This document shows, piece after piece, positions 22,788 to 33,991 of a stretch of DNA of 64,000 nucleotides. Positions within the stretch are counted from its first letter, which is position 1; every line of letters begins with the position of its first letter. This DNA is from Sorghum bicolor. Lineage: Eukaryota > Streptophyta > Magnoliopsida > Poales > Poaceae. The notes beneath the pieces were generated by a model. The model was not told where the DNA came from and did no database searches. It saw only the letters and a program-made list of their open reading frames with translations. A program made the position numbers and the translations under genes. The stretch covers positions 10,962,386 through 11,026,385 of the forward strand of contig NC_012878.2 of the NCBI RefSeq assembly GCF_000003195.3, given 5' to 3'.

Positions 22788-24344
22788 ATGTACAAGAAGG
22801 TGAAGAACGCAGGGAAGATCCTCAAGAAAATAGGTACAAGGAGTTCATCTCGACACTCCTCGCACCAGTCAGAGATGAGCGTCGACCCGACACCCCCGCA
22901 AGCTCCGTCATCTTCATCTGAACCACAAGTCAAGGTCCTCCTCAAAATAGGAGACCTTGGACTAAAGACCCGCAGGGAAAAGGAAGTTTACCAGCAGCTA
23001 AAGAATAAGGATTTCATTCACACCCCCACTCTTGATCCTATCTTGCTACAAGAAACAGGTATGGATACTGAATTTGACTTAATTTTCCAAATGGTGGGAT
23101 GGACAAATTTTTGGAACATAACTGAGCTGGGTTCCTGTCTTCTCACCCTTGAATTTCTTTGCACTTTACAATATTATGAGGGGGGAATTGCTTTTCGGAT
23201 GTTCAAATAGGATATTATGTTGTCTTGCAGAGAACAGAGCGACCAGCTCGGTTTCTCTTGAAGATGCATCTTGGACATTAACTCCGACTTACCCAATTTT
23301 GAGAGACACCAGTTCTGGAGAGAGATATCTAGAGATGAGTTTTATAGCCAAGCCCAAACCAGCGACATGGAACACCCCACTCTTAGGATGTTCGAGAAAT
23401 GGCTCGGGTACAATCTTTTCCATCGTGATGATATTAGAAAAGTAAGAATAGGAGATTTACAACTTCTATATGCTGCTATAAATAAAGTACACACTTCACC
23501 TGTTACACTTTTGGTTTCTCATTGGCTTAGTATACCTAGTCTTCAGGGACCTGTCGGTTGTACTTCACTCATCACTCGTCTAGCCTCTAATTTTAATTTG
23601 CTAGAAAACTCATCATTGGAATTCATTGATGAGTTACGAATTTATCATGGCTATGACACATTTAGGCAAGCTCGGATGTTGAAAAAAGAGGAGAACGTAA
23701 TGTATATGTTATACGATAATAAAGGCAAGATTCGGTTACCTAACCTAAACCTTGGCCTCTATGTTGTTCAAAATTATTTGATTGAGATTGCAGTAACACC
23801 GGTAAACCAGAGAGCTCCACAACGAGTGGCATCTGAAAGGGTGACCACCCATCAAGAATGCACCTGGTATGGAGCTGATCCCGGGCCAGAAGAAGCAGCG
23901 CACCTGCATTATTGCGACTACAACCCCCGAGTCCTTCGGGACCCATGGGTTCGACATGCTCAACCACAAGAGCCAACACAGGATTCATGGCCGGAGGGCC
24001 AAGATCACCAGTGGACAAACCCGCCTTTCCATACGGGCAGGTACTCCACTGATCCATATGGAGCTTCAGGGTCCAGACCCCCGCCCCAATTCGATGCTGG
24101 ATGGTACTCCGACGCCTCTTATGCTTTCACGAACGACTACTACCAAGAAGCCGGCGCTTTCTTCACCCGTACTGACAACACCCTCCTTGACATCCAGAAT
24201 ACGCAAGCAGAACATGGACGACTCCTGGAACAGCAACAAAAGTGGAACCAGGACCACGCCACTGCAGTACAAGAATTGAGACAAGACACCACGACAATGA
24301 ACAACAACATCACTACCATGATGCGATTCTGGAACATTGGGTAA
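22788..24344 (+). pseudogene. ORF2 of element E, ATHILA ORF-1-like protein
   Basis: ATG at 22788 (MYKKVKNAGKILKK) opens a 518-codon frame with two stops (TAG 23208, TGA near 23259) and no frameshift. A basic Ser-rich N-terminus is followed by a central region with TLEFLCTLQYYEGGIAFRMF, DLPNFERHQFWREISRDEF, HPTLRMFEKWLGYNLF, LQLLYAAINKVHTSPVTLLV and GCTSLITRLASN. This pattern is that of the ATHILA ORF-1 family common in grass gypsy elements. The C-terminus (23830-24344) is rich in Pro, Tyr and Gln and ends with a coiled coil. The role of this family is unknown. It lies where env-like genes sit in other elements. Confidence 0.75.
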
Positions 24345-25886
24345 GACCGACAACCACATCCAGCTTGGGGGAGTTCCTCCCCATTTTATCAAGTAAGTTT
24401 TTATTTGCTTTTCTTATTTATTCTTTTCTGTTTTAGTGTTTTATTTTAAAGAGAAAAAAACTTAGAAAACCTAATAAATATTTTATTGCTTTAATTTACT
24501 GCATTCTATAAACATGAAAACAAAATAAAAAGAGTGTGTAGATAAGTGTGCTTATTTATCTGCCAAGTGTTAATCTCTAGAAAAATAAAAAGACCAAAAA
24601 GATGCTTGATGGAAATGATGAACAGTTGCTCTATTTACTTACTTTCGAGTACCTAGCTTTTATATTAGAGTTCTTCCAGGAATTACTAAAAACTAAAATT
24701 GAATATCTATGGGAAGCATGAACCTAAAACTAAAGTCTAGGTAAGAGAAGGACATGATATAAAGTTTGAGCTGTTGTTTATCTTGTTCCTACTACACTGA
24801 GTTCTCGAGATTTATTTTGAAAACTTGCAAATCACATGATGAGTTCCTAGCATGACAAAATTCCTACCACAGCCATACTTCCTATAACATCTTTTACTTA
24901 TATTCACATTAAGTTTGATCGAGCTGTGTAGACCCTTAAGACTTTTCATGTGGTTAAATTAAGATATTCACTAGCACATATCTACTACACCATTCACCAC
25001 CATTCATTAAAATCTGTTAAAAATATTATCACTCACTATCCCAAGTGTTGTTATTCTCTCTCTCCAAAAAGATTCAATGCAGAAGAGACATGGGTTATGC
25101 AATAATATGTGAGGAAATAAAAAGGGGCAAGTGCCCGGAACCTCGAAAAAGAAAAAAAAAGAGTGAGACGAGAGGTAAAAATGGACAAGTGTCCGGAGTA
25201 GAATTAGGGGTACAAAGATGCCCACGTGAGCAGAAAAATGGACAAGTGTCCGACAGTAGAATTAGGGGTATTTACTACCCACCTGGAAAAAAAAGAGAGA
25301 TAGCCCATGTTCTCCGAAGGCAAAGATCAAGAGAGAAGGAGAGATAGCAATATGAGGAGCAATGAGAAGTAAGTTTTATCATCACTTATACATTTTTACC
25401 ATCACTATCATTTACTCCACCACACATGCACATCTTGATTTAATTATATGTTGAGTTCCTTTGGATCCATGGCTCAATTAGACAACATATGTATCAGCTA
25501 TTTTTCACACCTATGAGCTCCACTTAAATATTCCATTAGCTATAGGTAGGTGACATCTTTGTAAGGATCCACAAATACCACATATAGAGAGACTTGAGAG
25601 AATCATAGCTGGGAACTCTGAGTTTTATTTTTGAAAACTTATGCAAAACTCCGAAACAAAGGTGAAGTATAGACAGGAGGAATAGTGCTTGACTAAACTA
25701 TTTTATCTTTCGATTACTTAAGATTTAAGTGCAGGTACTAAGCTCCATGACACTTCACTCTAATCTCAAAGAATTTTTATGTGAAAGCATGTGTGCCTGT
25801 CAGGAAAGAAACATCGAAGCAACTCCTGATCCATCTGAGTTTAGCTGTTTGCTCAGGGACGAGCAAAGGGTAAGCTTGGGGGAGTT
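24345..25886 (+). other. 3' non-coding region of E bracketed by two polypurine tracts
   Basis: AGCTTGGGGGAG at 24362-24373, within 20 bp of the ORF2 stop, and again at 25873-25884 abutting the 3' LTR. The terminal tract follows gctcagggacgagcaaaggg. No ORF is supported in between. The hairpin cluster is at 25111-25251. Confidence 0.65.
25111..25251 (+). other. Hairpin cluster in the E 3' region
   Basis: An outer stem GAGG/CCTC (25111-25144) encloses GGGC-AAGT-GCCC (25125-25136). Two further hairpins GGAC-AAGT-GTCC lie at 25183-25194 and 25240-25251. The loop is constant while stem position 3 and its partner change together (G-C versus A-T). Confidence 0.5.
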
Positions 25887-27372
25887 TGTTGACAGTCCTT
25901 AAGTACTAAATTTAATCATTAACTAACTATAGAAAAGGATCAATATGCACCAAACATCTAGAATTAGGGTTTTATCTGACAGAATTCCACGAGCTTTGGT
26001 GTTTGTCTATTTCTGCAGGGGGTTATCAGAAAATATGGAGAGAAGGCACACATGTCATGTTTACAATGAGATAATTACGTGCCGCGCAATTTTCCTTAAT
26101 CTAGAAGAGTCCAGAAGCCACGGGAACGAACGGGAGACCGGACGGGCTCGGGGGTAGGGCGCCCGCCCTGGCCTCGGGGCCAATCACAACCAATCTCGCA
26201 GATTATGCTCCACCGACCTAAAGGATCAAGGAAAACCGTGCGATCAATGTCGGTTTGATCCGACGGCCCAAATTCACTTGAGAGGACTATATAAGCAAGA
26301 CCTCTCCACCCCAGGGGGAGGGAGGAAAAATCATTATCAGAGGAAGTCATCAAAGTTAGGGTTTTAGATCTTCTCTCCCATAGAGAATTAGAATTAGCTA
26401 CTCCCTAATCCTTCAAGTTTAGAGGATTGATTAGATAGAATTAGAGCAGTAGAGCCTAGCGCTCTGGATTCGGATCTTCCTTAATAAAGATTGGTATTAT
26501 TTCATATCTTTCTCTACTACTTTATTCTAATTGCATTATGTCTCTATTTATTATGCTCTTAGTTTGCTCTAGTTCTATATTTGATATAGTTATGATTGAT
26601 AATGAGTTTATGTATAAGTTTGCAAAGCGCTTAGCTCTTTACACGTGGGAGTTAAGTGGTAGATCACATGTAGGCATGGTGCTTAGATGATATTTACCTG
26701 CAAATGTATCTTATTGGCCGGGCCGTGTGGTAGTTCGCGATAGTGACAGCTTCGTTGATTCTTATATAGTCCACTCTCCATTGATAGGACAGGCAAAATT
26801 TGTATTGCGGAGTAAGTCTTGCGATGCTCTGATTTACTTTAGCAATGTTCCTTATACATGAATGAAGAGTCTTTTATGTTATATATGATCTTGTAGATAA
26901 CTAGAGTAGATTGTGACTTAGTAGATAGTAGATAACTTAGAATCCATTCTCTAGCTAATACGACGTCACATTACATAAATGATAGTAGTCTATTTTCTAA
27001 TCGCTGTGTTATTTACCCATGAGCTTATATTTCATTATCATTATTATTATGGCTTACCCCCCTGCCAAAATAAGTGACTGTGTGATGAGTTCCTCATTAG
27101 TAATCATATTCTTGCAAGTTTATCTCTAGTCTATGCCTTGATAGATTTTATCCTTATCTTCATTTCCACTGTTCTCTTAAGCAAAATTATAAAAAACAAT
27201 ACCTGGAATACTTTCCTGGTGAAATGCTACAATGAGGTATTTTATCTGTGCGCTTGTGGATAGAATAGATTATTTTCTAGAGAGCCTTTACATTCATAAA
27301 TACCTTCGTACACTCTGGCACCATGCTGGGGATGACAACCTAGTATCCAAGTGGTGTTAGTAAGTGTTAACA
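25887..27372 (+). mobile_element. 3' LTR of E
   Basis: TGTTGACAGTCCTTAAGT ... GTGTTAACA, 1486 bp. Relative to the 5' LTR it lacks ~21 bp between the two GC-rich repeats (near 26157), consistent with slippage or recombination between direct repeats. TATATAAG at 26288-26295. Confidence 0.92.
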
Positions 27373-27377
27373 TCGTT

Positions 27378-28493
27378 CATATGAATAAAAGAGACAAACA
27401 CGTATGATTTACAACTCTAGATTAACCAACCCAATCGATTCAACATGTTTAGTCCTTCCACCTTTGTGATCCCACACTCCTAATCATATGAAGTAAAATA
27501 TTGCACACTCAATCTTTGGAAGATATATATAAAAAACATAAATATAGATAGATTATCTTTCTATTAGGTTGAGCGATCTGATCCGACAAATGTTTTAAAT
27601 GCTACACTCATGATCTTATTATCCATCAACTTTGTCTTGCTCACTATGCTTAAGGTTAGAGAAGAACAAATACACTTTTGGTTCTGTTGGTGTTTTCCAC
27701 CAATAGGGCCCATGCACTTGATCTCTGCCTTGTCTCTATGAGCAGGTACACTTCGAGCAAAACATGGAGGAGTTTTACAACTCCCAGACTCCACCAAGTG
27801 AAGGACCTGGATCTACGAGCACAAACACACTGAGCAGGATATTGCCAACGCAGCACTTCGAACTGTTGGGCAAGCATGGGTGACACCGTATCAAGAGGTG
27901 CAGACGTCAAGGTCCACACTTGAATCAAATGACGCACCTAAAGAATGAACACGGTGAGAAGTCTTGTCCAGAAGACTTAAAACATTGGATCCTTGCCGGA
28001 AGGTAAAATCGGTATTTATCCATATTTATCTTTTCTGCATTCATTTTCCTTTTTATTCCATCACTTGCATTAGCATATTAACTTTTCCACATTAGCATTA
28101 GAAAAGAAAACAAAAATATTTATTCGTTGCACTGCATCATAAAATCTAAAGCCCCATATGAGTAGACTTGTGGTTTAAAACCCATAGGTATATTGACTGT
28201 GGTGGCATAAAATAAATATGTTTTCATCCTACAATAAAAATATAAAAATAAATTTATGATCCTACCAAAGAGAGTAACATTTATTGAGGAGGCTCAACAT
28301 GATAAAGGCTAGATATTTATGCTAACACTTAACCAGTTTCACAAAGCTTTGTTGTCTATTTGAGCTCCACAGAATTCAAGGATCCAAGAAGACTAGCAGA
28401 CGGAGGACGTCCTAATCGCTGTCAGGGTGCTGCCGATATTCAAATACACCTCCGCCACCTGCGAGCTACATCAGAAGAAATTACGTCAAAATC
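27378..28493 (+). other. Non-coding region of D after the E insertion
   Basis: AT-rich, with a fragment near 27730-28010 that includes the cttgccggaaggtaaa block found after the protease of A and E. This suggests an old link to a gag-PR element, but no protease motif remains. ORFs here are short and unconvincing. Confidence 0.4.
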
Positions 28494-30128
28494 CAGCTTG
28501 GGGGAGAGCACCCCCATTTATCCAGCTAAGTGTTTCTACTCGCGTTTATACTTTACTCAAATAATAAAAAAGATGCATAATCATAAAAAAACCCAAATAA
28601 ATATTTTGTGCTTTTATATCTTTGCTTAGTTTGCTAAATAAATAAATAAATAAAGTTTGCTATGAACCCTCATGATAAGCTCTCACATGGAAATGATGAA
28701 TAGTTGCTCTACCATGACTAGTTCTCAAAATTAAAATCTCTCTCAAGTTTAGGCATGACAGTTATGAATTAAGATTTGCTCTAAACCTGAACTTGTAGGA
28801 AGGGTACAAGTCGTTAACGGATATGATATGGGAAGGTTGAGCTGCTGTTTATCTGTTCCTAGAATTCTGGAGAATTTTATCTTTGAAAATCTTTAAAATG
28901 TTGCATGATGAGTTCCTGTATCATGAAAGTTTAAAATCTTACCACAGCCATATATACATGCTTATTAGACTATGAACCATACATTTACATTTTACTGCTT
29001 ATGAGCATTGAGTGTGGTCAAGCTGTGTAGACCCTTAGGAGCTTGTCATACAGTTAAAATCAAGATTCACTTGCACGTTCACTCATACATGCTGCTTCTA
29101 CTCCGAAAGTATGCATCCACAAACATCCACTCATTTCCATCTCCAGATTCACCCAAAATTATTTTACTCCTATCCAGGAGAGAATAGCCAAAAATATTAT
29201 CCTATCTCTGCTATTTCCCGTGAAATAAATGCTCGAGATATTTTGGTTACTACCACTTGCTACATTATTCTAGGAGGGTGAGTGCTCTGAAAAAAAAAAG
29301 TGAATACGAGGAAATAAAAAGGGACAAGTGCCCGGAACCTCGAAGGAAAGAAAAAGTGAGATGAGAGGTAAAAATGGACAAGTGTCCGACAGTAGAATTA
29401 GGGGTACAAGATACCCACCTGAGAGAAAAGAAAAAGAAAATATAGAGCATCTCATTCTCCTCAAAAAGCTTCAAAGTGCAAGAAAGGTATGTATCCCCTT
29501 AAAAGAGCAAAAGTAGAATTAGACTTTCACCATTGTTATCACCATACACCATTCATTCGCCACACATGCACATCTTGATTTAACTTATTGACTTGTTTCT
29601 CTAGATCCATGGTTTGACTATGCAATAAATGTCTTGTAAGTATGTATGCTTTATCTCCCACCTATGAGCTCCAGATATCAAAACCTTATTAGAGTAGGGT
29701 GAGAGAGAAGGCAATATCACTATGCCTCATACCAAAAATACCACATACTTTGAGAGAAGGCATATACCATTACTGCCTTGGAAAGGATCCAGAAATACCA
29801 CAAAAGAGAGATTTGAGAGAGTCATACAAGGAATCTCTGAGTTTTATTTGAAAATCTGCAAAAAACTCCAGAGCTATAGTTAATCAAAGAACAAGAGACA
29901 TGGCGCTTGACTAGACTGTTCTATCTTTTAACTGCTCAAGACACAAGTGATGGTTGCAAGCCCCATGGTGAAAGGTAAAATGAGTAAGTTTTAAGTCTTA
30001 ACAGTTTACTCTAACTCAGAGATGAGATCTTGCTTGAATGCATGTGTACTTTTAAGGCATGAAACCACTGCAGAAACTCTTGAGTCCATCCTTGCTCAGG
30101 GACAAGCAAGAGGTAAGCTTGGGGGAGT
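28494..30128 (+). other. 3' non-coding region of D bracketed by two polypurine tracts
   Basis: AGCTTGGGGGAG occurs at 28495-28506 and again just before the 3' LTR (30116-30127), 1.6 kb apart. The second follows gctcagggacaagcaagagg, the counterpart of blocks in E and A. The region holds the hairpin cluster at 29307-29387. Confidence 0.65.
29307..29387 (+). other. Hairpin cluster in the D 3' region
   Basis: An outer stem CGAGG/CCTCG (29307-29311 and 29338-29342) encloses GGAC-AAGT-GCCC. A second hairpin GGAC-AAGT-GTCC lies at 29376-29387. E has the counterparts with covarying stems. Confidence 0.5.
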
Positions 30129-31360
30129 TGTTGACGGTCCTTAAGTACCAAATTTAATCATCAAATAAAGACATAAAAGGATCCAAATGCATCCAACACC
30201 CAGACTTAGGGATTTATCTGACAGAATTCTACGAGTTTTGGTGTTTGTCTATTTCTGCAGGGGCCTACCAGGAAATATGGAGAAAAGGCCCACATGTCGG
30301 GTTTACATAGAGATATTAACGTGCCGCACAATTTTCTATCATCTAGAAGACTCAAGAAGCCACGGGAACGAACAGGAGGCCGAGCGGGCCTGGGGACAGG
30401 GCGCCCGCCCTCCCCCCTTGGGCGCCCGCCCAGGTGTCTCAGCCAATCAGGCTCCATCTCGCGGATTATGCTCCACTGACCTAAGGGATCAAGGAAAACC
30501 GTTCGATTGAGGTCAGTTTGATCCGACGGCCCATATTCATTTCGAGGGGCTATATAAGCAGGCCCCCTAGCCCCTGGAGGAGAGCAATCCTCATTATTCG
30601 TTAGCATATTTTCCAGAGAGGATTCAGAGAGAGAGGTTCCTTAGGGTTCCAACCTCATAGGGCTTAGCATCCAATGTGAGAGTAGAATTAGTTCTACTAG
30701 ATTGAGAGAGATAGAGTGGAGGTGTAGATCAGAGTAAGCCTAGCCTGTCGGTGTCTACTCCGAGGTTGTACCTGCGGGATCAAGTCTCCTAACACGAGGC
30801 TTGCTCCTAGGATTCTTCAGTATTTCGACTTCTAAATTCTAGTAAGTTCTTTGTTTTATTGTTCTTTGGTTTATTTGTTTACTTTGATCTCTTCGCGTAG
30901 AGTTTAGAGTAATCATCTCTAGCGTAAACGTGGTGTTTGGGCTAGGATACTCATAGATATCCCCTGTCTAGCCGGACCGTGGTAGTAGCAAGGAACGTGA
31001 CATTTCTGAGTTACCTTTGTAGCCCATAATCCCGTTAGCAGGATCGATAGGGTTTATAGGTGCGGGTCGAACATCCTCTGTGGTGTCTAGATTCCGTAAG
31101 CCTCCCCAACAGAACAGTAGATCATCCTTACCAAGGTTAGAACGAGGGTACAGTTGAAGTCTTCTCTATACATCACTCACATCGAGTCATAGTGGTTGTA
31201 GCCTAAAGGGTAGTAGCAATAGATTTGGTTAGTCACATGCACGCTTTCTCCCAGTGGTAAAAATATAAATACGATACTCTAGATAACCTCCCGGGTGAAG
31301 TGCTCACCGATATCCGTGCGCTTGCAGATTATTTCCTGATGGCGTTAACAAATATCAACA
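30129..31360 (+). mobile_element. 3' LTR of D
   Basis: TGTTGACGGTCCTTAAGT ... AATATCAACA, 1232 bp; TATATAAG at 30551-30558; followed by TSD ctagg and the resumed gag frame of A. Confidence 0.92.
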
Positions 31361-32737
31361 CTAGGTCAGGCCAAAATCAATGAAAATCTTGTTAAAAAGG
31401 TTTCTGAAAATGATCAAATGTTTGTCAACATAAATACAAAGCTTAATGGCCTGACCCTTTCTGTTGGAGATCAGCTAGCTTTTAATAAGAAGATCGAGTT
31501 AAAAGTAGCTCAGCTTGCTTCTGCCGCTAAAACTGTTGTTTCTCCTGATTCTGTGGAAAATGTAAATCCGGTGACCACGAGAGGGGGTAAGACCACTCGT
31601 GATCTCCCTTATCCTAACCATAAGACAGGAAGGGCGCCAAGGCAATAGGAGGAAACACAGGAAAAAGGGCCGGCTCAACCATCAGAAGAATCCATGGAAG
31701 ATGAGCCGACCCCAAACAACTATGGGGACACCACGATGCTACCCTTTTCCACAAGAGAAAGGAGGAAGAAGAAGGACGGAAATGAACAGTTCCTCCGCTA
31801 TGAGGAAATGGTCGAAAAGACGCACGTCAGTGTACCGTTGATGGATGTCTTGCATATTCCGTCCTACTCCAAGTTCATCAAGGACATTATCAATAAGAAG
31901 CGACCATTGCCGTCCACTGAAGTTGTCAAGCTGACAGAAGAATGTAGCGCAGCTATACTCAATGAGCTGTCCAAGAAGAAGCAGGATCCTGCGTGCCCCA
32001 CAATCTCTTGCTCAATTGGGGCCCAACAATTCGACCACACCCTATGTGATTTAGGGGCGAGTGTGAGCGTTATGCCGAAATCAGTCTTTGACAGGCTAAA
32101 CTTCACCAACTTGGAGCCAACCACTATGACACTCTAGTTGGCAGACTCGTCAGTCCGGTACCCGGCAGGGATTGCTCAAGACATCCCTGTCAAGATTAGA
32201 GGATACTATGTTCCAGTGTATTTTGTGGTGCTCAACATGGAGCTCACTAAAGAAACACCACTAATCCTGGGAAGACCATTCTTGAGTACGGCTAGAGCAC
32301 AGATTGATGTTGGGGCTGGACAAATCCGCTTCAACATTAATGGCCAAGAAGAGAAGTTCGAGTTTAGGCCACGCCGTCAACAAGAGTGCAACATGATACG
32401 CATCCTCTATGGGCCAAACCCCCAAGGCATCATGCAGGTTGAGATCCAGCCTCAACTTATTAAAAATACTAAAATATCTAAGAAAAAGCCAGAGCCAAAA
32501 GAAAAGGCGGCTCCTAAGAAAAATAATAAGGAGCAGAAAAAGAAAATAGCTCCTAAAAAGAATGAAAAGAGGGACGAAGTCCCCAAGCCTTCACAACCGA
32601 AGCAGGTGTGGAAACCAAAGCAGAAGGTTGAACAAACTTCCACACCTCCAAAGGTGATACTGCTAAAGTGGAGGCCCAAGCAGGTGCAACCGTCTACTCC
32701 TCCCAAGACACATGTGCCATCATCAAGCAAGAAGTAA
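31361..32737 (+). pseudogene. gag C-terminus and aspartic protease of element A
   Basis: After D, the gag frame resumes with GQAKINENLVKK and a coiled-coil-like region (31420-31530), then the NPVTTRGGKTTRDLPYP motif common in grass gypsy gag. The protease part begins about 31694: LTEECSAAILNE, active site LCDLGASVSVMP (near 32045), and flap/ILGRPFLSTARA (near 32270). A Lys/Pro-rich tail (about 110 residues, basic) ends at a stop at 32735-32737. There is one TAG in the protease (32135, expected Gln) and a frame change near 31650. No RT follows. Family usage is a gag-PR-RT-RH-IN polyprotein, so this is a truncated gene organisation rather than a chance truncation at one end. Confidence 0.85.
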
Positions 32738-33160
32738 TGGGAGAAGAGTCCTGCTCAACGGACTATAAAGATGAGCCCTTGCCGAAGGTAAATCGGTAAG
32801 TTATCCCTAGGTAAGTTTTTACTTATAAAAAAATATAAATATATATTTTCTTTTGACTTATTTATTTATTTTGAATAAATTCTTTCTAATTATGTTTTGA
32901 ATAAATGGTGCATTTGTTGTATTTATGAGTAGTCCATATTGCCTCTATGATCTTTTCTTCACTTTTGAATCTTTGTGATCATGGGTATCAATCACTCATA
33001 AATGCATGATAGTGTGATAGCTTTTAGAAAGTTTTCAAAATTCAAAACTCTATCCCACACACTATCACTCTGATTCTACTGCGCATCATGATTGATCGTA
33101 ACCAGGATCGCGAAATACTCAGAGAGGGAAAGAAATACCCGAAAGACTGAGGCCGACTGG
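32738..33160 (+). other. Spacer downstream of the A protease
   Basis: AT-rich non-coding DNA. It starts with a short block (cttgccgaaggtaaatcggt, near 32777) that recurs after the E protease (near 21930) and in D (near 27990). No ORF is supported. Confidence 0.5.
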
Positions 33161-33319
33161 TGGACCCAGTGCTGCGGCCGCACCCTGGTGCGGGCACACC
33201 CCCATGTCCGCCAATCAGACCCAATATTTTTCCCTTCCTCTTTTGCACTGATTAACATCACGTCCATAGTTACGATCAAGTTGTTTCCAGATTAGAGACT
33301 GTGTTAGCACCTATAAAAT
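33161..33319 (+). promoter_or_regulatory. Internal promoter-like module of A, a diverged copy of the LTR promoter
   Basis: The motif tgctgcggccgcaccctggt starts at 33170 and TATAAAATA at 33312, a distance of 142 bp. In the 5' LTR the matching motif starts at 9181 and its TATA box at 9323, also 142 bp. The motif and 'gggc(a/g)caccccc' after it match closely; the DNA between is diverged. The module ends 91 bp before the ATG of the accessory ORF, where a 5' UTR would fit. Confidence 0.6.
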
Positions 33320-33409
33320 ACTCCATAGGCCTCTTCTCTTCTCACACCAACCATTTCTCATCTCCCTCTTGTGAAGATTGCTAAGCTCTCCCATTCTTCA
33401 GTAGTGACC

Positions 33410-33991
33410 ATGTCTAGCTATGCCCTCTCGCTGATCAATGCTCCCAAGACCATAGCCAATCTAGGCATAGCACCTTACCAAGAGAGTTCTAGCAAGGAGG
33501 TCCATGTTGAGAAGAGAAAGCCGTTAGCGTTGTTACCAGCAAACCACAAAGCGCCCACCAATAGCGCCGCCAACATACTCGCTACTGCCCGTTCGTCCAC
33601 TAGCAACATAGGACTTAAGCGAAAAGCCCCTAGTGGTGATAGGCAAGGCAATCATGCTGTTAGCAAGATGGGTGGCAAAGCCAAGAAGACGGAATCATCC
33701 AATACTCTCCCTAGGATCAGGAGGCACTTGCCACAGCCGTCAATCAAGCGTCGTGCTGGACAGTACGAGAGCAGCGATGAAGAAGATGATCCCAATATCA
33801 TAGCTGAGCTTTTAGCTAAGCAGGCTAGCCTACGTGCTGAGTTAAGGGTTTTAGAAGACAACCTAGAGCAAAAGAACACTGAGATTAGGAACCTCAGTGA
33901 TGATGTTAATAGGTTTCGCTTCAAGTTTAATACTAAACTTAGAAAGGTCGCTGAAGCCTTAGGTGTTGGTCGCCTTGTTGAAGATCTTTAG
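33410..33991 (+). CDS. Accessory ORF of element A: basic, coiled-coil protein of unknown function
   Basis: 193 codons from ATG (MSSYALSL) to TAG, with no internal stop even though the neighbouring gag-PR is damaged. The N-terminal ~120 residues are basic and rich in Lys, Arg, Ser and Pro, with KRKAPSGDRQ and IKRRAGQYESSDEEDD, which could act as a nuclear signal followed by an acidic patch. Residues ~130-185 (IIAELLAKQASLRAEL to LRKVAEALG) form a good heptad-like coiled coil. I do not recognise the family, and it is not an RT, integrase or typical envelope. It follows the internal promoter-like module and precedes the 3' non-coding region. Confidence 0.7.
   Translation: MSSYALSLINAPKTIANLGIAPYQESSSKEVHVEKRKPLALLPANHKAPTNSAANILATARSSTSNIGLKRKAPSGDRQGNHAVSKMGGKAKKTESSNTLPRIRRHLPQPSIKRRAGQYESSDEEDDPNIIAELLAKQASLRAELRVLEDNLEQKNTEIRNLSDDVNRFRFKFNTKLRKVAEALGVGRLVEDL

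Larger units (their letters stand above)
18118..27372 (+). mobile_element. Element E: non-autonomous Ty3/gypsy, gag-PR plus ATHILA ORF-1-like gene
   Basis: LTRs at 18118-19624 and 25887-27372. Flanks are gcgtt (left) and tcgtt (right), a TSD with one change. Uninterrupted, 9.26 kb. Order: LTR, tRNA-Asp-type primer site, gag, protease, internal promoter-like module, ORF2, double polypurine tract region with hairpins, LTR. No RT, RNase H or integrase is present. It is the innermost and hence youngest element of the left block. Confidence 0.9.
11875..31360 (+). mobile_element. Element D: Ty3/gypsy-type element with a single orphan ORF and no gag-pol
   Basis: LTRs at 11875-13101 and 30129-31360 with the perfect TSD ctagg (11870-11874, 31361-31365), inside the gag gene of A. 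Without nested L and E it is about 7.6 kb. It has LTR, tRNA-Asp-like primer site, a 442-codon orphan ORF, a purine tract, long non-coding DNA, a polypurine tract and LTR. I see no gag core, protease, RT or integrase. LTR divergence by eye is about 5 percent over the first 760 bp. Confidence 0.9.

Noticed and set aside
28360..28629. 89-codon ORF in D as a gene
   Set aside because: It crosses the purine tract at 28495 and is in non-coding 3' DNA; no counterpart in E.
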